From WHSW01 sp963767285 (GTDB lineage Bacteria; Actinomycetota; Thermoleophilia; Solirubrobacterales; 70-9), in NCBI GenBank assembly GCA_963767285.1, contig CAVYDJ010000004.1, positions 1 to 64,000 on the forward strand: DNA of 64,000 nt, in the 5' to 3' direction. Below are positions 53,528-62,316 of this stretch, piece after piece (positions within the stretch are counted from its first letter, which is position 1; each line of letters opens with the position of its first letter). The notes below the pieces were generated by a model that saw only the letters and a list, made by a program, of their open reading frames with translations, was not told where the DNA came from and searched no databases. The translations under genes were made by a program, and so were the position numbers.

Positions 53528-54766
53528 GTGACGACGATTCGCGCCTGCGTGACCGCCGTCCTCGCGGTCGGCCTGCTCCCGGCGACCGCGGGCGCGGCCA
53601 CCGTGAGCGTGTCCGAGGAGACGCTCTCCACCTCTCCGCCGCAGGAGCGGGCGACCCTCCTCTATCGAGGGGACCCCGGGCGAGGACAACATCGCCTCGA
53701 TCATTCCGGCGGGCGAGGAGGGCGACTCGCTGCGCTACGAGGTGCGGGACCTTCATGCCCCGCTCACCGCTGGCCCCGGCTGCTCGGGCGGTGGCGCGCC
53801 GGGCGTCGCGGCGACCTGCCTGATGCCCCGCTCTCGGCCGCCTAGCTTGCTACGGCTCCGCATGCACCGACGGGGGCAGACGAGATCGTCTTCCGGTTCG
53901 CCCTCGGTGACGGTGACGACGAGTTGCGCGGGGCGCGGATCCCGCCCGACGATGGGGGCGGGGGCAATATCGCCGTGCAGGCCGAGGGCGGGGTGGGCGA
54001 CGATCAGCTCTACCCGGCCAGACCTCGGACATCCTCGACCCGGGCCCGGGCAGCGACACGGTGCGGTCCAATCAAGGAGACGACGTCGTCGACGCGGGCG
54101 ACTCGCCCGAGGGAGCGGACCACTACGACCTGCGGGACGGCCTGGACCAGATCAGCTACTTCAACGCCGGACGGGCGGTCAGCGTCACGCTCGACTCCAA
54201 GGCGAATGACGGTGCCGCCGGCGAGAAAGACCGGGTGGTCGACGCCGAGTGGTGTTCGGCACGCCCCGATCGGACACGCTCGTCGGTAGCGCCGGCGCAG
54301 ACGCGCTGAGGGGTGAAGGTGGCGCCGACCTGCTGATCGGGAAGGCGGGGACGACGGTCTTTCGGCGTCGACCGCGGTTGGATCCTCGGCGAGCCGTCGT
54401 CGCGACGATCCCGGCGACGGCGTCCTGCACGGCGGCCCGGGCCGCGACACGATCTTCGGGTCCGGCGCTAACGACGCGCGAGCGGGAACGGGGGCGGCGA
54501 CGCGCTCTATCTCGGAGACGGCGGGCGCGACCACGCCAGGGGTGGCGCGGGCACTGATCACGTCGACGGCGGGCAGGGTGAAGACCGCCTGACCGGTGGC
54601 GCTGGCGAGCGATCGCCTGAACGCGGGATACCGTCCGTCGGTACCTATCCGTGACGACAACGCCCTCGATCATCTCGACTGCGGAAGCGCACGCCGCGAT
54701 CGTGCGATCTACGTCGGGGGCCACGATCACGTCGAGCGCTGCGAACGCGTAAGCGCAGGGGAATAG
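53528..54766 (+). pseudogene. decayed secreted RTX-type repeat protein
   Basis: It starts well (VTTIRACVTAVLAVGLLPATAG, a signal peptide) and then breaks repeatedly. The pieces are PGEDNIASIIPAGEEGDSLRYE (about 53667-53740), DEIVFRFALGDGDDELRGAR (about 53880-53940), DTVRSNQGDDVVDAGDSPEG, ALRGEGGADLLIGKAG (54290-54350), VLHGGPGRDTIFGSG and DHVDGGQGEDRLTGG. At least six frame changes occur. The GGxGxDxL repeats show it was a calcium-binding RTX-like protein. It ends at about 54766, overlapping the opposite phosphodiesterase gene by 40 bp. Confidence 0.7.
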
Positions 54767-55545
54767 CCCGGCTCGAACACGGCCTCCAGCCCGGAGTGAT
54801 CGGACAGGCCGGCCTCGCGCCAGCCGTGTTGGTAGTCGCAGAAAGTCGCGTTGAGGCTCGCCGAGGCGAGCACGTGGTCCAGGCGGTGGCCGGCCTTGCG
54901 GTACGAGCGCGTGTGGAAGACCCAGCTGACATCGCGGCGGTCCCAGCCGTTGAGCCGGCGGAACTGGTCGGCCAGGTCCCACTCGGCGAGCCCCACGATC
55001 ACGCCGCGCTCGGCGGCGTCCCACCGCTCGAGGAACTCGGGGTGGTTGTCGGCGAAGGTGATGACCTCACCGTGCACGGTCTCCTCACGCGGGAGGTTGA
55101 GGTCGCCGCAGAGGACTCGATGGCGGTCGCTCGGGCGGGCCAGGCTGTACTGGATCGCCTCGCAGGTCTCGACCTTCGTGAAGCCGCGGCTCTGGGCCGG
55201 CGGGATGTGGGCGTTGTGGAGGTCGAGCAGGCCGTGCGGCGTCTCGACCACGGTTGAGAGCACCCGCTCGGGATGAGGAGCCGGGATGGCCGGCAGCTCG
55301 GACAGCGGCCAGCGCGAGACGGTCAGGTTGAACAGCCGCCGCTTGTTGCGGAACTCGCCCGAGTCGAGCGCGTGGCTCAGGCCGATTTCCGCGAGCCCGT
55401 CCGCCCAGACGTCGCGCGTGCTCGGCCGGATCTCCTGGAGGCACACGAGGTCGGGCTCCTGGCGGACGACCGCCGAGACCTGATCGCCGAGCAGCGTCGT
55501 GCGCCCGGCGACGTTCCAGGAGATCAGCTTCAGCCGCTTCTCCAT
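54727..55545 (-). CDS. endonuclease/exonuclease/phosphatase-family protein
   Basis: A 272-residue EEP-fold protein: LKLISWNVAGRTTLL, LVCLQEIRPST (catalytic Glu), DLHNAHIPPAQ, RVLCGDLNLPREE (Asp-Asn), RLDHVLAS and GLSDHSGLEAVFE (His). All catalytic motifs of the DNase I/APE1-like fold are present; the substrate could be DNA, a phosphodiester or lipid. Its start overlaps the ABC1 kinase stop by 16 bp. Confidence 0.85.
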   Translation of the reverse strand: MEKRLKLISWNVAGRTTLLGDQVSAVVRQEPDLVCLQEIRPSTRDVWADGLAEIGLSHALDSGEFRNKRRLFNLTVSRWPLSELPAIPAPHPERVLSTVVETPHGLLDLHNAHIPPAQSRGFTKVETCEAIQYSLARPSDRHRVLCGDLNLPREETVHGEVITFADNHPEFLERWDAAERGVIVGLAEWDLADQFRRLNGWDRRDVSWVFHTRSYRKAGHRLDHVLASASLNATFCDYQHGWREAGLSDHSGLEAVFEPGYSPALTRSQRST

Positions 55546-56924
55546 TGAGCGTGCTGCCGCCCGAGCTCCGTCGCCGGCTCGCCGCCCTCGACCAGCTCGG
55601 TGATCAGCGCGCTCCAGTCCGCTTCGGCGCGCACCGTGGAGGCGATCTGGAACAGCAGACCCTCCATCCGGCGAAGCAAGAGCGCCTCGACGGGCAGGGT
55701 CATCCGGCGCATCTGCTCGTAGGCCTGCTTGCCCCCCTCGGTGCGCAGCGCCTCGCCGCCGCGCCAGAGGTCCTCTGGCGCGAGGCGGCGTGACCCCGGC
55801 TCGAGAAACCACCAGCCGGCCTGGCGCATCCCGTCGAGGATCACCTCGGCGTCCCACTCGGCCGAGAGCCCGGGTAGGTAGCCGAGCTCGCGCATCGCGT
55901 GGACGAGCCCGTCGGCGTCGGAGTCGCGGATCGCGGCCAGCACCTCGCCCTCGCGGCGCAGGTAGCCGCTCGGCAGGGCGCGGATCATCCCGAAGTCGAA
56001 GAAGGCGACCCGCCCGTCGTCGCAGAGCAGGTAGTTGCCCGGATGAGGGTCGCCGAGCGCGATGTCGAGCTCGGCGGCGGTGGCGTAGTAGAAGCGGTAG
56101 ATCGTCTCGGCGTAGCGGTCGCGGACCTCGTCGGGCTGCTCGATCACGTCGGCGAATCCGATCCCGTCGACCCATTCGCTGACCAGGACGCGGCGGCGGC
56201 TGAGCTCGGTGTCGACCGCCGGCACGCGGACGAACGGGTGGCGGCGCCAGTGACGGGCGATCCGGCGGTGGTTGGCGGCCTCGAGCTCGTAGTCGCATTC
56301 CTCGGTGACGCGTTCGGCGAGCTCGGCCAGCACGTCCTTGATCTCGAGTCCAGGCATCAGCCGCTTGAGGACGGGGGAGAGCATGCGCAGGTTGCGCATG
56401 TCGGAGACGACCGCATCGCCGATCCCCGGGTACTGGACCTTGACCGCGACCTCCTCGCCGTCGTGGGTGCGGCCCCGGTGGACCTGCCCGATGCTCGCGG
56501 CCGCGGCCGGCGAGGGGTCGATCTCGGCGAGCACCTCCTCCGGCGGGCGGCCCCATTCGCCCTCGAGCACGCCGCGGATCTGCTTCCAGTCGACCGCGGG
56601 CACGTCGTCGCGCAGGGATGCGAGCCGCTGCTGCAGATACTCCGCCTGGTCGGGATCGAGGCCGGGGAACTCGATCGTCGACAGCACCTGCCCGGCCTTC
56701 ATCGCTGCGCCGCGCATCACGGCGAGCTGGTCGACGAGCGAGTCGATCGTCGCCACGACGCGGTCGCCGCGGCGGCGCGCGCGCTCCTCGGCGGTGCCTC
56801 GGGAGTCGAACCGGTCGCCGGCCCAGCGGGCGGCGCCGCCGGCCGCAACGCGGCCGAGCAGCGCGGTCCGCGCCACCCGCCCCTTCGTCGGCCCCTTGCC
56901 CGTCGGATCCTCGGTCTCGGCCAT
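55530..56924 (-). CDS. ABC1/UbiB-family kinase-like protein
   Basis: A 464-residue protein with the family marks: MRGAAMKAGQVLSTIEF (KxGQ), AAAASIGQVHRG (A-rich loop), EEVAVKVQYPG (Lys), ITEECDYELEA, LGDPHPGNYLLC and VAFFDFGMI. These atypical kinases bind ATP and support quinone or lipid metabolism. ATG 56924 chosen; the frame is open to 57209 with an alternative ATG about 30 nt earlier. Coupled to the EEP gene. Confidence 0.88.
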   Translation of the reverse strand: MAETEDPTGKGPTKGRVARTALLGRVAAGGAARWAGDRFDSRGTAEERARRRGDRVVATIDSLVDQLAVMRGAAMKAGQVLSTIEFPGLDPDQAEYLQQRLASLRDDVPAVDWKQIRGVLEGEWGRPPEEVLAEIDPSPAAAASIGQVHRGRTHDGEEVAVKVQYPGIGDAVVSDMRNLRMLSPVLKRLMPGLEIKDVLAELAERVTEECDYELEAANHRRIARHWRRHPFVRVPAVDTELSRRRVLVSEWVDGIGFADVIEQPDEVRDRYAETIYRFYYATAAELDIALGDPHPGNYLLCDDGRVAFFDFGMIRALPSGYLRREGEVLAAIRDSDADGLVHAMRELGYLPGLSAEWDAEVILDGMRQAGWWFLEPGSRRLAPEDLWRGGEALRTEGGKQAYEQMRRMTLPVEALLLRRMEGLLFQIASTVRAEADWSALITELVEGGEPATELGRQHAQWRSG

Positions 56925-56981
56925 CGCGCTGGTGAAGGTAGCGGCGCCGCACATCCGGCCAGCGTCGCTAACGGATTGTTC

Positions 56982-57575
56982 GTGCCTGCCGATGATGAAT
57001 GGGACGTGGAAAGCGAATCGCTTACCGGCCTTCCCGCCACTCGTGCCTACGAGGCGCGCCCGCGTGCCCAGACGGAGGCTCGGTACGCGATCCTCGACGA
57101 GAAGTCCCTCGATCGGATCAAGCGCCGGATCGCCAAGCACCTGCGCGGCTCGAGCGTGCTGATGTTGCACGACCTCGCCGTGCCCGCGACCGCGACCACG
57201 ATCGACCACCTCTGCATCGGGCCGAACGGCATCACCGCGATCGACGTCGAGCGCGCTCGCGCCGGCCAGGACCGCGAGGCCCTGGTCCGCCGGGTGACTC
57301 GCGAGACCGAGATCCTCGCGGCGATCCTGACCGAGGCAGGGGTAAGGTCCGAGCAGATCGGCGGTGCCGTCTGCCAGACCGGGCGTGGACTCGGGCTCAG
57401 CAGGCCCACCGCGAACGGAATCACCTTTGGGGACGCACGGCGGGTCGCGAAGTTCGCCCGGAACGACCGTGGCTGCCGCCCGCTCGACGTCCAGCTCGCG
57501 CTCGCGGTCGTCCGTCAGCGGCTCGGCTACGAAGGCCAGCGCTCGTACCGGATCACGCGCCCGTACATGATCTGA
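56982..57575 (+). CDS. NERD-like (nuclease-related) protein
   Basis: About 197 residues (start GTG 56982 or 57006). The core KHLRGSSVLMLHDLAVPATA, IDHLCIGPNGITAIDVE follows the NERD pattern (vLhdl.vP...iDHl.iGP.GitaID), a PD-(D/E)XK relative, although the expected final K-containing strand reads VERARAG, so activity is doubtful. The tail includes QLALAVVRQRLGYEG. Divergent from the ABC1 gene. Confidence 0.65.
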   Translation: MPADDEWDVESESLTGLPATRAYEARPRAQTEARYAILDEKSLDRIKRRIAKHLRGSSVLMLHDLAVPATATTIDHLCIGPNGITAIDVERARAGQDREALVRRVTRETEILAAILTEAGVRSEQIGGAVCQTGRGLGLSRPTANGITFGDARRVAKFARNDRGCRPLDVQLALAVVRQRLGYEGQRSYRITRPYMI

Positions 57576-57601
57576 TCTAGCCGCGGATTCCGCCCGACTG
57601 C

Positions 57602-57731
57602 GTAACAGGTGTTACGAAGTCCGAAATTTGCTATCCTGTCCGGTCCCGGGTCGTGCAGAGGCGACCCCCGAGTTCGTTCCGTCGTGCGCCAGTGAGCGCT
57701 GTCGGGATCCTCGGATCTTGTCAACGCTCAC
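57602..57731 (+). promoter_or_regulatory. promoter/operator and folded 5' leader of zinc-ribbon gene
   Basis: GTAACA-GG-TGTTAC (57602-57615) covers the -35 area, TATCCT (57632-57637) is the -10. A hairpin GGGTCG-N8-CGACCC (57648-57667) and a long-range stem GTGAGCG (57692-57698)/CGCTCAC (57725-57731) follow. The second arm touches the AAGGAG ribosome-binding site (57732-57737), so the leader could control translation. Confidence 0.45.
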
Positions 57732-57742
57732 AAGGAGTATGC

Positions 57743-58156
57743 ATGTCTTCCGCCGCCGATACCGGCACTCATCGCGTCGTCAAGCCCGCCCGTCGCCGTG
57801 GCACCGCCTCGAGCGAGTACCACTGCGGTCGCTGTGGCGTGATCAGCCGCTTGATGCCCGGCCACGAGCGCCGCGGCGTGCCTGCCGGCTGGGAGAAGGC
57901 GGGCGGCAACATCTACTGCCTGTCCTGCCGCCGCGCCCGGGCGACCGAGAAGGCCGACGCTGCCGCGCCGGAGGGCTCGACGCTCGAGGAGCGCGCCAAG
58001 ATCCGCACCGTCGCGCTGATCGAGTTCGAGATCGACCGCGATCCGGATCGCCCCAACGGCGAGATCGCCAAGGTCGTGCGCTGCTCGGTCCCGGCCGTCC
58101 TGAAGGCGCGCAAGCGCCTCGAGGACGAGGGCAAGGCGGCCAAGAAGGCCGCTTAG
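57743..58156 (+). CDS. zinc-ribbon plus helical protein
   Basis: A 137-residue protein: basic start (KPARRRGTAS), zinc ribbon (YHCGRCGVISR, IYCLSCRRARA), then a helix-turn-helix-like region (KIRTVALIEFEIDRDPDRPN GEIAKVVRCSVPAVLKARKR) and a Lys/Ala tail. It probably binds nucleic acid. The HTH-like part resembles a sigma-70 region 4 or GntR-like turn, unassigned. AAGGAG 5 nt before ATG 57743 and a structured leader suggest strong, regulated expression. Confidence 0.7.
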   Translation: MSSAADTGTHRVVKPARRRGTASSEYHCGRCGVISRLMPGHERRGVPAGWEKAGGNIYCLSCRRARATEKADAAAPEGSTLEERAKIRTVALIEFEIDRDPDRPNGEIAKVVRCSVPAVLKARKRLEDEGKAAKKAA

Positions 58157-58185
58157 CGGTTCGCGGGCGCGGGTAAGCCGCGCCC

Positions 58186-58563
58186 ATGGAGCCGAGCGCA
58201 CCCGGCGTCGTCGGCGACGACGGCGCCATCGAGTGGCGCGACCCCGAGGGCCGTCTGCATCGCGCGGGCGGCCCGGCTCGCGTGCTCCCGAGCGGACGCG
58301 AGGAGTGGTATCGCCACGGCATCCTCCACCGCGAGGGCGGACCCGCGGTCGTCCACGCCAACGGCTCGGTCAAGTACTACCGCGACGGGGTCCGCCATCG
58401 CGACGACGGCCCCGCGTGCGTCTATGTGAACGGGACCGAGAAGTGGTACCGGCACGGCCTTCGCCATCGCGACGACGGCCCGGCGGCGAGTTACCCGGAC
58501 GGCAGGCGGATCTGGTTCGTCGATGGAGAAAAGATCCGGGAGGAGCGCCCGCAGGTCGTATAG
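58186..58563 (+). CDS. MORN-variant (HRxDGPA) repeat protein
   Basis: A 125-residue protein made of about five 24-residue repeats: LHRAGGPARVLPSGREEWYR, LHREGGPAVVHANGSVKYYR, RHRDDGPACVYVNGTEKWYR, RHRDDGPAASYPDGRRIWFV. The HR(E/D)DGPA and W/YYxxG pattern is known from phage, viral and bacterial proteins, where it forms a beta-rich spine. No enzyme part is present. It ends 8 bp before the MOSC gene. Confidence 0.75.
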   Translation: MEPSAPGVVGDDGAIEWRDPEGRLHRAGGPARVLPSGREEWYRHGILHREGGPAVVHANGSVKYYRDGVRHRDDGPACVYVNGTEKWYRHGLRHRDDGPAASYPDGRRIWFVDGEKIREERPQVV

Positions 58564-58564
58564 T
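58559..58564 (+). promoter_or_regulatory. -10 hexamer TATAGT
   Basis: A near-ideal TATAGT 6 nt before GTG 58571, overlapping the stop of the upstream gene; leaderless spacing. Confidence 0.5.
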
Positions 58565-58570
58565 CGGCGC

Positions 58571-59038
58571 GTGGCAGGCGTCGTCGAGCAGATCGCGATC
58601 AGCCCGATCAAGTCGGAGTTGCCCGGGCGGGTCGACTCGGTCGAGGTGGTATCCGACCAGGGGCCGCGAGGCGACCGTCACTTCGCCGAGGAGGCGGACC
58701 CAGCGCGCCGGGACGAGGGCTACGACCTGACGCTGATCGAGGCCGAGGCGCTCGAGGCGTTCACGGCCGAGACGGGAATCCCCCTCAGCCACGAGGAGTC
58801 GCGGCGCAACGTGCTCACCCGCGGCGTCCGCCTCAACGACCTGGTCGGCAAGCGGTTCCGCGTCGGAGCGGTCGAATGCGAGGGCGTCCAGCTCTGCGAG
58901 CCGTGCAGCCACCTGCAGGGGCTGACCCGCGACGGAGTCTTGCGGGGGATGGTTCACCGCGCCGGCCTGAACGCCAACGTCGTCGCCGGCGGCACGATCG
59001 CCCCCGGCGATGAGGTCACCGAGCTCCTGGATAAGTGA
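58571..59038 (+). CDS. MOSC-domain protein
   Basis: A 155-residue protein with the MOSC core: SPIKSELPGRVDSVEVVSDQ, GPRGDRHF, ESRRNVLTRGVRLNDLVGKRFRVG and LCEPCSHLQGL, the last holding the conserved Cys that binds sulfur. MOSC domains move sulfur for molybdenum-cofactor enzymes or drive N-hydroxylated substrate reduction. GTG 58571 is supported by TATAGT 6 nt upstream. Confidence 0.85.
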   Translation: MAGVVEQIAISPIKSELPGRVDSVEVVSDQGPRGDRHFAEEADPARRDEGYDLTLIEAEALEAFTAETGIPLSHEESRRNVLTRGVRLNDLVGKRFRVGAVECEGVQLCEPCSHLQGLTRDGVLRGMVHRAGLNANVVAGGTIAPGDEVTELLDK

Positions 59039-59102
59039 CCCCGTGTTCCCGCGCACGCGGATGACGCACGGATACCGTCGCCGGATCGCGCCCGTCCTCC
59101 TC

Positions 59103-59124
59103 GCGCGTGCCAACCGGCACGCGC
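59103..59124 (+). terminator. hairpin GCGCGTGCC-AACC-GGCACGCGC
   Basis: A perfect 9-bp stem with a 4-nt loop, 64 nt after the MOSC stop and 32 nt before the next gene. No T-run follows, so its stopping power is uncertain. Confidence 0.45.
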
Positions 59125-59155
59125 TTCGTCGGCCGTCCGCGCCCGACTCGGTCCC

Positions 59156-62134
59156 GTGCGCCCCCGCGTACACGTGAACCCGGGTCACTCATCCGGTCAC
59201 GTCCCGCGCCCGCGGCTCGTACGGGCGCTGCTCGACGCGCCCGTGGGGCTGATCGAGGCCGGCGGCGGCTACGGCAAGAGCGTGCTCGCCGCCGAGCTGC
59301 GCCGCGAGCTCGGGACGGCGTCGGCCGAGGCGGTCGTCGAGACGGAAACTGACTCGGCCGAGCAGCTGGTCGGGGCGCTGCGACGAGGGTTGCGCCGCGC
59401 CGGGCTCTCCGACAGCGCCGCGGCGCTCGCCGGGACGGGCGCGGGCGAGGTTGCCGCCGCGCTCGAGCTCGCCTCCGAGCCGGCGTTGCTGGTGGTCGAG
59501 GAGGCCCAGAACGCGAGCGGCGAGGCGGCGGCGCTGCTCGCCGACCTCGCGCGAGAGCTGCCGGAGGGCGCCCGGCTCCTGATCGTCGGACGGCGGCTGG
59601 ACCGCAGGCTCGAGGCCGCGGGCGAGACGGTCGGCGCGGTGCGCCTCGACGCCGAGGCGCTCGCGTTCGACGAGCAGGAGCTCAGCGCGCTGCTGACGGC
59701 GGCGCTGGGCGAGGCGCCGTCGCTGGCGCAGGTCGGCGAGGTACGCCGCGTCGCCTTCGGCTGGCCGGCGGCGTCGGCCCTGGCGGCGGCGTCGATCGCT
59801 CGTGACCCCGACGCGCCCCTTGGTCCCGCCGGTGCGGGCGGCGTGTCGCTCGGCGCCCTGCTGGACGAGCTGCTCGAGGGCCTTGGCGACGATGATCGCG
59901 ACCGGCTTGCGCTGGTCGCCCACCTGCCCCTTCTCTCCACGGCGGTCGCCGACGCGGCGGCGGGATCCGGGGCGCTGGAGCTGGTCGCCGACGCCGGCCT
60001 GCCGCTGCGCAGCGGGCGGCCCGGGTGGCTCGAGCTCGCCGATCCGGTGCGCGAGGAGCTGCTCGCCCGCCGGCCGATGTCGGCGCCTGCGGCGCGCGCC
60101 GCGGCGGCCGCGTATGCCGACGCGGGCGAGCTGGCGACCGCGCTCGCGCTCCTCCACCGCACCGACGACGAGGGCGTCGCAGAGCTGATCGCCGGACGCC
60201 CGTGGCAGGAGCTGGGGCAGCTCGCGCTCGCCGAGCTGCGCGCCATCCTGAGCACGCTCTCCGACGAGGCCATTGCCGCACATCCATTCGCGCTCGTCCA
60301 GGTCGCGAGGCTCGCCGAGCAGGAGGTCGACCTCGAGCTGCGGACGGAGCTGCTCGAGCGCGCCCTCGGCCTGGTTGGCGACGGGCCGGCGCGGCGGGAG
60401 ATCGAGGCGGAGCTGGTGTCCACCAACGCGATCATCGACCCGAGCGACAAGGTCGAGGCGCGCTCGCAGGCGATCGTCGACCAGGCCTCTGGCAACGAGA
60501 CGACGGCGAGGATCCGGGCGCTCAGCGCGCTCGCGCGCGTCGAGGCGTGGCGGGGTGATCCGTCGTCGATGCTGCGCGCGGAGAGCCGGCTGGCCGAGAC
60601 GGCGGCGTTGTGCCGGATCGTCGGTGAGGTCGAGTGGGAGGCGCGCACGCTCACCTCGCTGGGCTACCGGGTCGCGTTCGCCCGGGGCGACCTCGACCAG
60701 GCGGTCACCCAGATGAACGCCGCGCTGGCGCTGCTGCCCGAGTCCGGGTCCGAGCGCGCGGCGACCGCGACCTTCCTCTCCGAGGCGCTCGCCTACATCG
60801 GGCGCTTCGAGGAGGCCGAGGCGGCGAACGGCGAGGCGGCCGCGATCGCCCGCCAGCTCGGCGACCATCGGCTGCAGGGCTACGCGGGCTGGACGGGGTG
60901 CACCGTGACTTCCCTCCAGGGGGACGCCGCGGCGACGATCCAGCGGATCCGCACCGTCGAGCTGCACCCGGGCGACTGGTTCGAGCATCCGACCGGGATC
61001 GAGTTCCTCGCCGACGCGACGCTGGCGCTCGCTCGCACCGGCGCGAAGAAGGAGGCGTCCGAGTACGCGGAGCGGACCCGGGAGCGGGCCGAGGCCGACG
61101 GCTACCCGGAGATCGCCTGGATCGCGACGGGCGCGGTCGCGGCCCGCTGGGGCGATCCCGAGCAGGCCGAGCGTGATCTGGTCGCGTTCGCCGAGTCACC
61201 CCAGATGGCGCCGCGCGACGCGTGGCGGACGCTGTTGCTGCGAGCCCTCGCGGCATCCCGAACGGGCAGTGAGGAGGGGGGCGCGCTCGCCGCTCAGGCG
61301 TACGAAGCGGCCGCCGAGCTCGGGCGGGTCGACCTTCCCGCCCTTCACGAGCCGGACGCTGCGGCGGCGGTGGCACCGCTCGCGGTCGCGGCGGGGTCGA
61401 GGGCCGCGACGGCGGCCGGCGAGGAGTCCAAGTCGTTCGTGATCACGTTGCTCGGCGGCTTCGCGGTCAACTCCGGCGGCCGGGAGCTCGAGCCGCCGGC
61501 AGGCCGGCCCTCGACGCTGATCAAGCTGCTGGCCCTGACAGAGCAGCCGCTGGCGCCGGGCGAGGCGATCGAGACCCTGTGGGCGGACGTCGACGAGTCG
61601 ACCGGCCGCCAGCGCCTGCGCAACCTGCTCAACCGCCTGCGGGCGAGCTGCGGCGAGCTCGTCCACCGTGACGGCGAGACCCTTGTGCTCGGTGCGGCCG
61701 AGGTCGACGCGCGGGGGTTCGAGCGCAGCGCCGAGGCCGCGCTCGCCGCGTCCGAGCAGGAGCGCCCCGGCCTGGCGCGCACGGCGCTGGCCCGCTACAA
61801 GGGCGAGCTGTTGCCCGGCGACCGCTACGAGCACTGGGCGACCGCGCCGCGCGAGCGCCTCCAGCGCCGCTACCTGGAGCTGCTGGACCTGCTCGCCGAG
61901 GACGCGGTCGAGCGCGGCGACGTCGACGAGGCGATCCGCCTGCTCGACCAGGCGCAGGTCGCCGAGCCCCTCGACGAGGATCGCTACCTGCGGGCCGCCG
62001 AGCTGCTGCTCTTCCAGGGCCGCCGGGGGAGCGCCCAGGCGCTGGTGGAGCGCGCCTCCGCGGTCCGCGAGCAGCTCGGGTTGGGGGAGTCGGAGCGTTT
62101 GGCGCGGCTGCGGGCCGCCACCGGGGGCGGCTGA
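59156..62134 (+). CDS. large BTAD (SARP-like) regulator with N-terminal NTPase
   Basis: A 992-residue protein. Residues about 20-300 form a STAND-type NTPase (Walker A AGGGYGKS, Walker B ALLVVEEAQ). Then comes a long helical TPR-like array (about 300-750) and, at the end, a winged-helix DNA-binding part (LLGGFAVNSGGRELEPPAGR, IKLLALTEQPLAPGEAIETL W) and a BTAD (GERYEHWATAPRERLQRRYL type). Classic SARPs such as AfsR carry wHTH-BTAD at the N-terminus, so this order is reversed, as in some LAL-like/MalT relatives with a SARP end. No LuxR-type HTH. Target genes unknown; one is perhaps the nearby cassette or secreted proteins. Confidence 0.85.
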   Translation: MRPRVHVNPGHSSGHVPRPRLVRALLDAPVGLIEAGGGYGKSVLAAELRRELGTASAEAVVETETDSAEQLVGALRRGLRRAGLSDSAAALAGTGAGEVAAALELASEPALLVVEEAQNASGEAAALLADLARELPEGARLLIVGRRLDRRLEAAGETVGAVRLDAEALAFDEQELSALLTAALGEAPSLAQVGEVRRVAFGWPAASALAAASIARDPDAPLGPAGAGGVSLGALLDELLEGLGDDDRDRLALVAHLPLLSTAVADAAAGSGALELVADAGLPLRSGRPGWLELADPVREELLARRPMSAPAARAAAAAYADAGELATALALLHRTDDEGVAELIAGRPWQELGQLALAELRAILSTLSDEAIAAHPFALVQVARLAEQEVDLELRTELLERALGLVGDGPARREIEAELVSTNAIIDPSDKVEARSQAIVDQASGNETTARIRALSALARVEAWRGDPSSMLRAESRLAETAALCRIVGEVEWEARTLTSLGYRVAFARGDLDQAVTQMNAALALLPESGSERAATATFLSEALAYIGRFEEAEAANGEAAAIARQLGDHRLQGYAGWTGCTVTSLQGDAAATIQRIRTVELHPGDWFEHPTGIEFLADATLALARTGAKKEASEYAERTRERAEADGYPEIAWIATGAVAARWGDPEQAERDLVAFAESPQMAPRDAWRTLLLRALAASRTGSEEGGALAAQAYEAAAELGRVDLPALHEPDAAAAVAPLAVAAGSRAATAAGEESKSFVITLLGGFAVNSGGRELEPPAGRPSTLIKLLALTEQPLAPGEAIETLWADVDESTGRQRLRNLLNRLRASCGELVHRDGETLVLGAAEVDARGFERSAEAALAASEQERPGLARTALARYKGELLPGDRYEHWATAPRERLQRRYLELLDLLAEDAVERGDVDEAIRLLDQAQVAEPLDEDRYLRAAELLLFQGRRGSAQALVERASAVREQLGLGESERLARLRAATGGG

Positions 62135-62264
62135 CCGAGCGGCTGACCGCGGGCGGTGGCGCCGCTGCGGGCGCGCTCCAGTCAGGTAGGGGTGACACTT
62201 TCGTGACGTTGCGCGCGCCACGCGCGCGCCCTCGGCCGCCACGCTGCGTCGCCATGGCTGACCC

Positions 62265-62308
62265 ACGCGGCTTTACCCACCTACTGTGTGGCCAAAGCCG
62301 CGTTCGTC
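62265..62308. repeat. left 44-bp inverted repeat
   Basis: Matches the reverse complement of 63220-63263 at 42 of 44 positions. It also folds on itself (GCGGCTTT...AAAGCCGC). Confidence 0.85.
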
Positions 62309-62316
62309 CCCCCGGG

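Noticed and set aside
34707..62192. Shared 13-mer AGTCAGGTAGGGG at 34707 and 62180, both after gene ends
   Set aside because: Several chance 13-mer matches are expected within 64 kb, and the flanks do not align.
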